This document shows, piece after piece, positions 1 to 7,381 of a DNA stretch of 64,000 nt. Each line of letters starts with the position of its first letter. The first letter of the stretch is position 1. The stretch spans positions 62,001 to 126,000 of the forward strand of contig NZ_QOCW01000011.1 in the NCBI RefSeq assembly GCF_003318295.1, in the 5' to 3' direction. The DNA is from Bacillus taeanensis (lineage in GTDB: Bacteria > Bacillota > Bacilli > Bacillales > UBA6769). The notes beneath the pieces were generated by a model. The model was not told the origin of the DNA and did not search any database. It saw only the letters and a list, made by a program, of their open reading frames with translations. The position numbers and the translations under genes are program-made.

Positions 1-261
1 ATCCTTCATCGGTGTAAATTCGTTCTCTTCTAAAAAGGCTTTAATCGTCATTTTTTTATAAGGAGAGAACGCAAAAGATCCAAGAAGATGTTCACTTTTA
101 GCAACATGAACCGTTAAATTTTCAACAGGAACTCCTGGTGTTTCCTCAATATAATGTGCTTTTCCCTCATAATAAATAAATGAAGAGCTTGGTCTTGGTC
201 CTGGATAAATATCCGGATGATCATACGGACTTAACTCAATTGGTTTATTTTCTCGATACAT
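1..261 (-). CDS. Unidentified protein, N-terminal 87 residues (gene runs off the window)
   Basis: An open frame on the minus strand starts with ATG at 261 and is open to base 1, so only the N-terminus is visible. The start is supported by GGAGAAG eight bases upstream. The protein begins MYRENKPIEL and is rich in Pro, Tyr and acidic residues (for example HPDIYPGPRPSS), with no signal peptide or membrane segment in the visible part. It is divergent from serC. I do not recognise the family; it looks like a soluble cytoplasmic protein. The reading as a real gene rests on the ribosome binding site and the uninterrupted frame. Confidence 0.6.
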   Translation of the reverse strand, partial: MYRENKPIELSPYDHPDIYPGPRPSSSFIYYEGKAHYIEETPGVPVENLTVHVAKSEHLLGSFAFSPYKKMTIKAFLEENEFTPMKD

Positions 262-454
262 CCTTACTTCTCCTTTCCGCGTTCTTAATTATTTTTGTTA
301 AAAATAGTTCGACTGCAGCACACTATTATTAAAATTTTAGCTCTATTTTAAAAAGTAAAAACAAAGGTAGCCACGTTTACGTAAAAATGATAGGATGTAA
401 TTATTATTTATCCCGTCTATTTCATTACATTACTAAAGGAGTGTCATTCAATCA

Positions 455-1531
455 ATGGAACGTAGTTATATTTTTAATGCTGGACCATCTGCTTTACCAC
501 TTGAAGTATTACAAAAAGCGCAAAATGAACTCGTTAATTTCGAAAACACTGGAATGTCAGTAATGGAGCTTAGTCACCGCAGTCCTGCTTATGATAAAGT
601 TCATCAAAAAGCAAAGAGTTTACTTCGTGAGCTTCTTTCAATTCCTGAAAATTATGAAGTGCTCTTTTTACAAGGCGGTGCAAGCCTTCAATTTACAATG
701 ATTCCAATGAACCTTTTAGGAGAAGGCGTAGGAAACTATGTTTTAACTGGATCATGGTCTGATAAAGCACTTAAAGAAGCAAAGAAAATTGGGGATACTG
801 CTGTTTCAGCAAGTACAAAAGAAACAAATTATGATCGCATTCCTACCCTGTCTGAACTAAAACATAATGAGAATGACGCTTATTTACATGTGACATCAAA
901 TAACACAATTTTTGGAACACAGTGGCATGAGTTTCCTAAAAATGTACCAACATTAATTGCCGATATGTCTAGTGATATTTTAAGCCGTCCGCTTAACGTA
1001 AGCGATTTTGGGATGATTTATGCAGGGGCACAAAAAAATCTAGGACCGTCTGGCGTAACGGTTGTCATTATGAGAAAAGACTTAGTAGAACGTATTCCAG
1101 ACAACTTAGCAACAATGCTCGATTATCGTACACATATTAAATCAGATTCTTTATTTAATACACCACCAACATTTGCAATCTATATGCTTTCTCTCGTCTT
1201 AGAATGGGTGAAAGAAAAAGGTGGTGTTGCTGAGGTCGAAGCCATTAATAAGGAAAAAGCAAACCTTCTTTACGATACAATCGACAACAGCGGTGGTTTC
1301 TACAAAGGGCATGCTCAAAAAGATAGCCGTTCCCTTATGAATGTAACCTTTACTCTTCCAAATGAAGAATTAACAAAACAATTTTTATCACAAGCAAAAG
1401 AAAAAGGATTTGTTGGTCTAAATGGTCACCGTTCTGTCGGTGGATGCCGTGCTTCTATTTACAATGCCGTTCCTCTTGAAGCAGTAAAGGCATTAAGTGA
1501 ATTTATGCAATCTTTTCAAGAAAAAGCATAA
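455..1531 (+). CDS. serC: Phosphoserine aminotransferase SerC
   Basis: PLP-dependent class V aminotransferase that converts 3-phosphohydroxypyruvate and glutamate to phosphoserine in serine biosynthesis; family knowledge also gives it a role in pyridoxal phosphate synthesis in some bacteria. The 358-residue product has the normal SerC length. It starts FNAGPSALP, has the substrate-loop stretch HRSPAYD near residue 42, the cofactor lysine in GAQKNLGPSG near residue 193, and the C-terminal GGCRASIYNA. GGAG lies upstream of the ATG. Intergenic space on both sides suggests a single gene, followed by trpP in the same direction. No T-box or other leader RNA is visible upstream. Confidence 0.96.
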   Translation: MERSYIFNAGPSALPLEVLQKAQNELVNFENTGMSVMELSHRSPAYDKVHQKAKSLLRELLSIPENYEVLFLQGGASLQFTMIPMNLLGEGVGNYVLTGSWSDKALKEAKKIGDTAVSASTKETNYDRIPTLSELKHNENDAYLHVTSNNTIFGTQWHEFPKNVPTLIADMSSDILSRPLNVSDFGMIYAGAQKNLGPSGVTVVIMRKDLVERIPDNLATMLDYRTHIKSDSLFNTPPTFAIYMLSLVLEWVKEKGGVAEVEAINKEKANLLYDTIDNSGGFYKGHAQKDSRSLMNVTFTLPNEELTKQFLSQAKEKGFVGLNGHRSVGGCRASIYNAVPLEAVKALSEFMQSFQEKA

Positions 1532-1631
1532 TTTCACTATATAAATATAACTTTTCATTTAAAGAATAGTTTGTTATCATAAAAGCAGAAACTTTCGCAG
1601 TGGGCAATGAGTGCACCATTGGAAGGTAAAA

Positions 1632-1660
1632 GAGCCTAGCTTAGAAGAGGAGAGATTGAG
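1632..1660 (+). promoter_or_regulatory. TRAP-type (G/U)AG triplet array over the trpP ribosome binding site
   Basis: Six triplets stand in series: GAG 1632, TAG 1637, TAG 1642, GAG 1647, GAG 1652 and GAG 1658. Their spacers are 2, 2, 2, 2 and 3 bases. The array runs to the base before the TTG start and contains the GAGGAGAG ribosome binding site. An isolated GAG is also present at 1609. The trp RNA-binding attenuation protein (TRAP, mtrB) binds such arrays when tryptophan is bound and blocks translation of trpP in B. subtilis. The spacing and position are seen here; TRAP control is inferred. Confidence 0.8.
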
Positions 1661-2173
1661 TTGAAAACAAAAAATTTAGTATTTATGGCATTGCTGTTAG
1701 GGATAGGTGTGGTTTTACATGCAGTTGTTCCACCATTCTTTTTTGGAATGAAACCTGATATGCTGCTCGTGATGATGTTCCTAGGTATTTTACTGTTTCC
1801 GGAGAAAAAGCATGTTCTTATGCTTGGACTTGCAGCAGGATTAATCTCTGCTGCAACAACAAATTTTCCAGGCGGACAATTACCAAATGTTATTGACAAA
1901 ACGATGACAGCATATATTTTCTTCGGCATGTTACTAATAATAACCAAATTCCGTTATTCTACTGTTACAGCTGCTATTTTAGCCGCTGTTGGAACGTTAG
2001 TAAGCGGGACGATCTTCCTAACAGCAGCTTTCTATATTGTAAGCTTACCTGCCCCATTTCTTGCACTGTTTTTATCCGTTGTGTTACCAGCAACGATTGT
2101 AAATACAGCAGCAATTGCAGTTGTTTATCCAATTACACAAACAATTATGAAACGTTCAAAGCTTGCATACTAA
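1661..2173 (+). CDS. trpP: Tryptophan transporter TrpP (YhaG)
   Basis: Small integral membrane protein of 170 residues, the usual size for TrpP, the probable tryptophan uptake protein of Bacilli. It has about five hydrophobic segments and the conserved patches PPFFFGMKPDM (near residue 25) and TTNFPGGQLPN (near residue 66). The start is TTG at 1661, set by GAGGAG 6-11 bases upstream. The ribosome binding site lies inside a TRAP-type triplet array, so translation is probably shut down in tryptophan-rich cells. Its position beside serC, yhaH and scoC is that of yhaG in B. subtilis. A rho-independent terminator follows. Confidence 0.9.
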   Translation: MKTKNLVFMALLLGIGVVLHAVVPPFFFGMKPDMLLVMMFLGILLFPEKKHVLMLGLAAGLISAATTNFPGGQLPNVIDKTMTAYIFFGMLLIITKFRYSTVTAAILAAVGTLVSGTIFLTAAFYIVSLPAPFLALFLSVVLPATIVNTAAIAVVYPITQTIMKRSKLAY

Positions 2174-2178
2174 ATGCT

Positions 2179-2216
2179 AAAAAGCACCGCTCCGTTTAAA
2201 AGGAGTGGTGCTTTTT
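2179..2216 (+). terminator. Rho-independent terminator of trpP
   Basis: Inverted repeat AAAGCACCGCTCC / GGAGTGGTGCTTTTT with an 8-base loop and a terminal T run, six bases after the trpP stop. Confidence 0.9.
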
Positions 2217-2256
2217 ACAGTGTCACATAAAACTAGAACATCTTCTTTGACGTACT

Positions 2257-2652
2257 CTATTGCTGCTCCCATTTTAAATAACGATCAATTTCTTCTTTTA
2301 ATTTTTGAAGAATAAATCCAACCACAGCAGCATCATCTACAAAACCTAAACCTACAAGAAAATCCGGCACTGCATCAGCAGGACTTACAAAATAAAGCAG
2401 TCCCGCAACAATCATAACAATCGATTTTTTTGAGATTTGTTTATAATCACCCTGCCGCCAATTTTTCACAAGACGAGTAAGCGCCTTTATGTCAAATGCC
2501 AGCTTGTCCAAACCTCTTTTGTCTTTATACATTTCTGCCCTTTGTGCTGCTTTCTCTGTCAACTCTTCTGTTTTTTGTTCATTTTCCGATAGCGTTTTTG
2601 CTTTATTTTCCATTTTCTTAAAATGGGTTTCAACTTTTTCTTTTTCAATCAT
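2257..2652 (-). CDS. DUF1232 (YkvA-type) membrane protein
   Basis: A 131-residue protein with a charged, probably coiled-coil N-terminal half (residues 1-65). The C-terminal half carries the DUF1232 signature: a hydrophobic helix followed by YFVSPADAVPDFLVGLGFVDDA (split here by position: residues 87-108). The family is small membrane-associated proteins of unknown function, related to YkvA. The ATG is preceded by GGAGTGAGGCAGG. It converges on trpP. The long charged N-terminal extension is more than the bare domain needs and may mediate self-association; this is inference. Confidence 0.75.
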   Translation of the reverse strand: MIEKEKVETHFKKMENKAKTLSENEQKTEELTEKAAQRAEMYKDKRGLDKLAFDIKALTRLVKNWRQGDYKQISKKSIVMIVAGLLYFVSPADAVPDFLVGLGFVDDAAVVGFILQKLKEEIDRYLKWEQQ

Positions 2653-2747
2653 CCTGCCTCACTCCTTCCTCTACCCTTATATTACCTTAATTATAAAAAC
2701 AAGTGTAATGAAAGAACAGAGAAAGGAGAAATAGGCAAAACAGACCT

Positions 2748-2939
2748 CTATCCTAAGAAATAGAGTCCCATTCCAACACATAAGATAATAAATCCACAAA
2801 TTCCTGCAGCAACAGCAATTTGACGCTGCTGAATAACTTTTGGCGTACGAAATGGGTATTTTTTAATATATAACATGCGGTTAACCATTCCATATACACA
2901 TAAAATACCAATAATAAGTAAAAAAATAATGCCAGTCAA
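2748..2939 (-). CDS. Small two-helix membrane protein of unknown function
   Basis: A 63-residue protein with a TTG start at 2939 and a strong GGGGGATG ribosome binding site. There are two hydrophobic helices (about residues 3-18 and 41-62) joined by a basic loop, YIKKYPFRTPKVIQQRQ. No family is recognised. The topology suggests a hairpin with the basic loop in the cytoplasm. It sits between the DUF1232 gene and yhaH and is transcribed towards the DUF1232 gene, possibly with it, since the gap is only about 95 bases. Confidence 0.6.
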   Translation of the reverse strand: MTGIIFLLIIGILCVYGMVNRMLYIKKYPFRTPKVIQQRQIAVAAGICGFIILCVGMGLYFLG

Positions 2940-3123
2940 CTCTCATCCCCCTTTTCCTATCCAGAATAAACAACCGTTCCTTTTACTACTTTGTAATAAA
3001 TATGTAGAATGTTTTCAATTCATAACTTTATTTTCAATGTGTTTCATTCCCATTTTCAAAGGAAATTAATAAAATAAAACGAAGTAAGTATTAAGAAACA
3101 ATATGAGAGAAAGGAAGATCCAT

Positions 3124-3498
3124 ATGTCAAAAGCTAGATCTTACCTTATCGGTTTTGCATTTGGGACATTTTTAACAGGGACAGCTGTGCTTCTTAATGC
3201 TCCAAAATCCGGAAAGGAATTGCGAACTGATATGAAAGAAAAAGGTGAAGAGTTTAAAGCTTCCCTTACAAAATTTAAAAGTGAAACAACCGATCTCAAA
3301 AATAAAATCGTTAACCTTTCAAAAGAAGGAAAAGAAACATTTACTACACTTTCCTCAGAAGTAAAAGATTCTATGGGAGAATGGAAAAGATCCGTTGACC
3401 CTAACCTTAAGCAGCTGCAAAAAGACCTCGAAGAACTTCAACAAAAATTAGAAGAAGCCGCAGATCAAATGAATAAAAATAATACAAAGGAATCGTAA
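3124..3498 (+). CDS. yhaH: YtxH-domain membrane-anchored protein YhaH
   Basis: A 124-residue protein with one N-terminal hydrophobic segment (residues 6-24, ending FLTGTAVLLNAPKSGKELR) followed by a long, highly charged helical tail of predicted coiled-coil type. This is the YtxH/gas-vesicle-protein-like architecture. The start is ATG at 3124, behind GAAAGGAAG; an in-frame ATG at 3103 has no ribosome binding site. The neighbourhood trpP-yhaH-scoC matches B. subtilis. The function is not established; the family is often linked to general stress or the cell envelope. Confidence 0.8.
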   Translation: MSKARSYLIGFAFGTFLTGTAVLLNAPKSGKELRTDMKEKGEEFKASLTKFKSETTDLKNKIVNLSKEGKETFTTLSSEVKDSMGEWKRSVDPNLKQLQKDLEELQQKLEEAADQMNKNNTKES

Positions 3499-3502
3499 AA
3501 GG

Positions 3503-3540
3503 AAAGGCAAAGAGATCACCAATGATCTCTTTGCCTTTTT
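3503..3540 (+). terminator. Terminator of yhaH
   Basis: Inverted repeat AAAGGCAAAGAGATCA / TGATCTCTTTGCCTTTTT with a short loop and T run, just after the yhaH stop. Confidence 0.9.
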
Positions 3541-3740
3541 CATTTATTTTTTTATCATATCTTCAAAACAAAACTATATAAGAAAACTTCTGCTGATACC
3601 GTTTACAACTCAATAATAATAAAGGATGGGCTTTTTTTCTATTTTCTAAAATAAAATAATATTTTGAAAAACTAGAAAACAGTCTTTATTCTTTAGTGAT
3701 TTACTGGCATAATAGGTATAAGAATTTGGGGGGGGCTTAT

Positions 3741-4337
3741 ATGAAAGAAGAGCAAAGCTATTCATTAAAAGAAGCGATGATCTTTAGTCACAAAGTCGGG
3801 CAGTTAAGTAAAGCATTGTGGAAAGTAGTGGAGAAGGATTGGCAAACTTGGATTAAACCTTATGGTTTGAACATCAATGAACACCATATTCTCTGGATCT
3901 CCTATTACTTAGAAGGAGCATCGATCTCAGATATTTCAAAATTTGGTGTTATGCATGTTTCAACCGCCTTTAATTTTTCAAAGAAACTCGAAGAACGGGG
4001 ATACTTAAAATTCTCGAAGAAGGAAAATGATAAACGTAACACGTATGTCTTTTTAACAGAGAAAGGCAAGGAACTATTGTTAAACACATTGGAAAGTTAT
4101 CAACCTTCCAATGACGGTGTATTGAATGGTTCATTGCCGCTTCGTAATTTATATGGTAAATTTCCTGAATTTACTGAATTAATGTGTGTAGTTCGTGAAA
4201 TTTATGGGGATGATTTCACAAGTATCTTTGAAAAATCGTTTCAGAAAATTGAAGATGACTATAAAACAAATGATTTTTTAATTGATTCAGTTTTAGAAAA
4301 AGAAGAATTTGAAAAAAAAGAAGTATCTTCTAAGTAA
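3741..4337 (+). CDS. scoC: MarR-family transition-state regulator ScoC (Hpr)
   Basis: DNA-binding repressor of extracellular protease, peptide-transport and sporulation genes during the transition to stationary phase (known for B. subtilis ScoC). The 198-residue product keeps the near-invariant winged-helix core: [40 protein letters not shown] as a segment (residues 69-90), and NDKRNTYV in the wing. The start is ATG at 3741 behind a G8 run that serves as ribosome binding site; an upstream in-frame ATG lacks one. It is next to yhaI (convergent) and yhaH, as in B. subtilis. Acidic C-terminal tail. Confidence 0.93.
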   Translation: MKEEQSYSLKEAMIFSHKVGQLSKALWKVVEKDWQTWIKPYGLNINEHHILWISYYLEGASISDISKFGVMHVSTAFNFSKKLEERGYLKFSKKENDKRNTYVFLTEKGKELLLNTLESYQPSNDGVLNGSLPLRNLYGKFPEFTELMCVVREIYGDDFTSIFEKSFQKIEDDYKTNDFLIDSVLEKEEFEKKEVSSK

Positions 4338-4348
4338 ATAATCTCAAT

Positions 4349-4708
4349 TTAATCCGAATAGTTTGGAACTAATTTTTTTAATTCAACCATCAAAGTACGA
4401 TAATACCCTTGGTAATATAGTGCTTCGATGGTTTCTTTTGGTTCTAATTTTATATTCAGCATTCCTACAAAGTGTATTAATAATGGAAGGTATGAAACAA
4501 AGCCTTCCTCTTTCATTTCTTCATAACCTTTATTTACTTCTTCACAAAGTGAAAGTACCTCTTTCATTTCTTCTTCTACCAACCCTCTTTCAATAACAAG
4601 AGAATAAAAAGGGTACTTCCTTCGATCAACCATTTTCAATAAAAGTTCCTGTTGAAATTGTACTTGTTTGAAACGTTCATTTATAAATTCCATGACTTTC
4701 TTTCTCAC
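4349..4708 (-). CDS. yhaI: YhaI-type DUF1878 protein
   Basis: A soluble, charged, largely helical protein of 119 residues. The size and position directly beside scoC are those of yhaI. It contains QFQQELLLKMVDRRKYPFYS as a segment (residues 17-36) and a C-terminal ELKKLVPNY. The chosen GTG start is preceded by GGATGGAG; an ATG five codons in is possible. The function of the family is unknown. It converges on scoC with an 11-base gap and no clear terminator between them, so antisense read-through is possible. Confidence 0.75.
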   Translation of the reverse strand: MRKKVMEFINERFKQVQFQQELLLKMVDRRKYPFYSLVIERGLVEEEMKEVLSLCEEVNKGYEEMKEEGFVSYLPLLIHFVGMLNIKLEPKETIEALYYQGYYRTLMVELKKLVPNYSD

Positions 4709-5076
4709 GCTCCATCCATTTCCTCTATCCTACACTTTCCATTTTAAACGAAAAAAACCTTTTTAAAAGCCTGAATTTCTCAAATTTTTTTAATTTATAC
4801 AGATTTACGATAAAAATTCGACATTAAAATAACCTATATCAATATTAATATTTTTTATATAATCACAGAAAAAACCTTTATATAAACACTCTTATTTCCT
4901 GCTGTAAATGACATGAAATTGCCCACAAAAAATCAAGTGAAATTAATCGACTTTTTTCTTCAAAAAAAACGGTTGATTTTGCATTTAAAAAGGCGTAAAG
5001 TATACGAGTAGTTTCTGTTAACGGAAATAAATTTTGAAGGAATTATACTATTTCCTCTTAAAGAGGGTGATACTTA
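4709..5076. other. AT-rich intergenic stretch with one promoter candidate
   Basis: No gene is visible. The stretch is very AT-rich and separates divergent yhaI and the DUF3267 gene. On the plus strand TTGATT (4973-4978) and TAAAGT (4996-5001) are separated by 17 bases, a plausible sigma-A promoter for the gene at 5077. AAAATCAA/TTGATTTT half-repeats occur around 4929-4980. Nothing else is recognised. Confidence 0.4.
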
Positions 5077-5625
5077 ATGAACTGTTGGAAATCTGTCAAT
5101 ATTATTAAAGAGTATGGTACAGAAAGAATAATCTTCTTATCATTGTTCGGCGTTCTTTCTTTCTTTACTGTTTTCTATTTAACATACAGTATGCTGTATC
5201 CTTCTGCTCACTTAGCAGATCAAGGACTCTTCTTTTTATTTGTCCTTTTATTAATTATTGTTCCATTTCATAAACTCATGCATTGTGTACCATTGTGGAT
5301 AATGGGTAAAAAGGCAAAATTAAAGATAAAGTTTGGACTTGAAATGTATCGTCCAACAATGGCTTGCTGTATCCCATGTCCATTATCACGTAATTTAACA
5401 ATTATTGTCGTGTTATTTCCTTTTATCTCAATTACTCTTTTAGCATGTATTGGAGCTTTTTTAATTCCTGCTTATATGCATTATTTTGCAATTTTTTCAG
5501 CGATTAATTTTGGTTATAGTATTATTGACTTTATCTATGCTTTAAAGTTATATAAAGCGCCTAAACATTCTTTTATTGAAGATCATGAAGAGGGCTTTGA
5601 TATTTTAATAAAAAGTATGTTATAA
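5077..5625 (+). CDS. DUF3267-like membrane protein
   Basis: A 182-residue integral membrane protein with about four hydrophobic segments (roughly residues 18-40, 49-65, 104-128, 133-155). The order of segments and the His-rich helix PFHKLMHCVP (near residue 63) resemble the DUF3267 group of putative zincin-like membrane proteins. The usual HExxH would read HKxxH here, so the catalytic Glu appears to be missing. It ends in an acidic tail. GAGGGTG precedes the ATG. It sits between yhaI and prsA, where B. subtilis also carries membrane proteins of unknown role. The family call is tentative. Confidence 0.55.
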   Translation: MNCWKSVNIIKEYGTERIIFLSLFGVLSFFTVFYLTYSMLYPSAHLADQGLFFLFVLLLIIVPFHKLMHCVPLWIMGKKAKLKIKFGLEMYRPTMACCIPCPLSRNLTIIVVLFPFISITLLACIGAFLIPAYMHYFAIFSAINFGYSIIDFIYALKLYKAPKHSFIEDHEEGFDILIKSML

Positions 5626-5668
5626 AGTAAAAAAGCATTCAAGCGGCACTTGAATGCTTTTTTACTTT
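5625..5668. terminator. Bidirectional terminator
   Basis: Perfect inverted repeat AAGTAAAAAAGCATTCAAG / CTTGAATGCTTTTTTACTT around a 5-base loop, with T runs on both strands. It lies between convergent genes ending at 5625 and 5745. Confidence 0.9.
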
Positions 5669-5744
5669 TTAAAACTCTCTAATACGTTATGATTGAATTA
5701 ACGAATTGGCTAGGTCATAATAAACGTTATAGACAAACAATAAA

Positions 5745-6347
5745 TTAGTTGGTAGTATTTTCAGTTGAATAGTATACTTCAAATACGATGTGATCATTTT
5801 TTAAGTCAATGTGTTTAGCTTTTATGCTCATATTTTCTTTAAACTCTAATTCTGTCAGTGCCACATATACACTTTCCTTTTTTGGCTGTACAATGACCCA
5901 TTCTGGCAGTGAGGCACTTTTTTGTAAAAAACGCAGCACTTCATCACTCGGAACTTTTAAAAAACCAATTTGAAATGATTTTTGTTTTAAAAGAAGATCT
6001 CCGTTTTCCTGCACTTCAGGATCAAGCAGCATAGAGAAATCAAGTTCACGATTAAAAACGGTAAGACTTCCTTGAAAAATAACATGATCTTTTAAAAGAA
6101 CTGTATAACGAATTGGCTGCTCTTTATTATTCATAGGTTCTAGCTGTTCATCAATTAGCTGATTTAAATTTGCTTTTTTCGCTTGAATGGTAAATATCGG
6201 ATTACCTACTAGACTGTTCTTATTTTGAGATAGTTCTATTTCTTCCAGATCTGGAAGATGCATATTAATTAATAACAAGATGCTGGTCACAGCAGCAATA
6301 ATAACTGCAAGCAGCGAAAAAAATGCGATTTTCCAAAAGTTTTTCAT
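5745..6347 (-). CDS. YpmS-like DUF2140 membrane-anchored protein
   Basis: A 200-residue protein with one N-terminal membrane anchor (residues 3-25) and an extracytoplasmic beta-rich domain. Conserved patches are FTIQAKKANLNQLI, LDFSMLLDPEVQENGDLLL as a segment, and ASLPEWVIVQPKKE. These match the YpmS (DUF2140) type of B. subtilis, whose function is unknown. The start ATG at 6347 follows GGGTGGGTG; an upstream extension of 32 codons has no signal and was dropped. It converges on the preceding DUF3267-like gene. Confidence 0.7.
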   Translation of the reverse strand: MKNFWKIAFFSLLAVIIAAVTSILLLINMHLPDLEEIELSQNKNSLVGNPIFTIQAKKANLNQLIDEQLEPMNNKEQPIRYTVLLKDHVIFQGSLTVFNRELDFSMLLDPEVQENGDLLLKQKSFQIGFLKVPSDEVLRFLQKSASLPEWVIVQPKKESVYVALTELEFKENMSIKAKHIDLKNDHIVFEVYYSTENTTN

Positions 6348-6475
6348 GCTCACCCACCCTATTTTACTAGCAACATTATATGTTTTAGTTATACAATATT
6401 TCATAATATGTGTACAACTATACCATTCGTTCAAACTCTTCAATAGTTGTACTTCTTTTTATAGGAGGTAAAATA

Positions 6476-6664
6476 ATGATTTTTTATTTGAGCTTTTTTA
6501 TTCTTTTCGCCCTCTTTATATTATTTGTTTTTAATACATTAACAAATGCACTCTGTTTACAAAAGAACATCCCTGAGGAACGCCAGCCAAAAGTTTTTCG
6601 AACAATTAATGTTTTAATTACTATTTTGCTTATCTCTTCGTTTGTAGAAGTATTATTCACTTAA
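6476..6664 (+). CDS. Small two-helix membrane protein
   Basis: A 62-residue protein starting at ATG 6476 behind a strong ATAGGAGGT. There are two hydrophobic helices (residues 1-22 and 46-61) separated by the polar stretch LQKNIPEERQPKVFR. No family is recognised. It is flanked by a strong palindromic terminator and lies just upstream of the YjcZ mini-gene cluster on the other strand. The ribosome binding site and terminator argue for a real gene. Confidence 0.6.
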   Translation: MIFYLSFFILFALFILFVFNTLTNALCLQKNIPEERQPKVFRTINVLITILLISSFVEVLFT

Positions 6665-6674
6665 TATGTACAGC

Positions 6675-6704
6675 AAAAAGCAGGATAAATTTATCCTGCT
6701 TTTT
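6675..6704. terminator. Bidirectional terminator
   Basis: Perfect palindrome AAAAAGCAGGATAAA / TTTATCCTGCTTTTT between the convergent small membrane gene and the first YjcZ gene. Confidence 0.9.
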
Positions 6705-6738
6705 ATATATTCTGTAATGGAAAAAGTTCTAATTAAGC

Positions 6739-6825
6739 TTATACCCAAGATGCTCCGATAATAATTAATAAAATAAACAATACAACGATTAACGCAAAGC
6801 CTTTTCCATAGCCGTAATGAGCCAT
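6739..6825 (-). CDS. YjcZ-family sporulation mini-protein, copy 1
   Basis: A 28-residue peptide, [20 protein letters not shown] and then IIIGASWV. It has the YjcZ/YrkC-type signature: a short Gly/Tyr-rich head, then a single hydrophobic helix ending G-A-x-W/F. The ribosome binding site is AAAGGAGGAG. It is one of three near-identical genes in a row. The family is annotated as sporulation or spore-membrane associated; the exact role is unknown. Confidence 0.85.
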   Translation of the reverse strand: MAHYGYGKGFALIVVLFILLIIIGASWV

Positions 6826-6887
6826 AGATAACTCCTCCTTTTTATTAAAAAGAGGGAAAAGGCATCCCTCTCTACTTTATCGAAACC

Positions 6888-6977
6888 TTACAGCCAAGCA
6901 GCACCTACGATGATTAGTAGGATAAACAATACAACGATTAACGCAAAACCTTTTCCGTAGCCATATCCGTGACTCAT
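6888..6977 (-). CDS. YjcZ-family sporulation mini-protein, copy 2
   Basis: A 29-residue paralogue of the neighbouring mini-genes: head [11 protein letters not shown], then one hydrophobic helix, then VGAAWL. AAGGAGGTG is the ribosome binding site. The central segment [13 protein letters not shown] is identical in all three copies, while the head and last residues differ. Confidence 0.85.
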   Translation of the reverse strand: MSHGYGYGKGFALIVVLFILLIIVGAAWL

Positions 6978-7068
6978 ACAAACACCTCCTTGTGTGTAAT
7001 TACTTTATTCTATGCATCTGTTCTTAGACTGGATAGGCTGTTACCTATTCAAGTCCTTTCAATTTTTA

Positions 7069-7155
7069 TTAGCAGAATGCTGCACCTACAATAATTAATA
7101 AAATAAACAGCACAACAATTAACGCAAAGCCTTTTCCATAACCATCATGACTCAT
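7069..7155 (-). CDS. YjcZ-family sporulation mini-protein, copy 3
   Basis: A 28-residue paralogue with head MSHDGYGKGF and a unique C-terminal end, GAAFC, where the others have GASWV and GAAWL. The terminal Cys could allow disulfide bonding or lipid modification; this is inference. The ribosome binding site is AAAGGAGGG. It lies upstream of prsA on the other strand. Confidence 0.85.
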   Translation of the reverse strand: MSHDGYGKGFALIVVLFILLIIVGAAFC

Positions 7156-7381
7156 TTAAAACCCTCCTTTATGCGTTTTCACTATATACTATAAATTCTT
7201 GGATCGTTTTGTTTAGACTGATGTCCAAGTTTTTAAAAATTCCTTTATTTTCACAAGATAAATATGTAATTTTTCTCATAATTGTAAAGAGAATTATGCT
7301 TTTCTCTTTTTTCTATGTTATAGTAATTATGGTGTAAACAAGCTTACCCAAAATAACTTAATCATATAGGAGTGTTTGTTA

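Noticed and set aside
262-454. Possible T-box or other riboswitch before serC
   Set aside because: No T-box sequence, specifier stem or terminator is seen; the gap is short and AT-rich.
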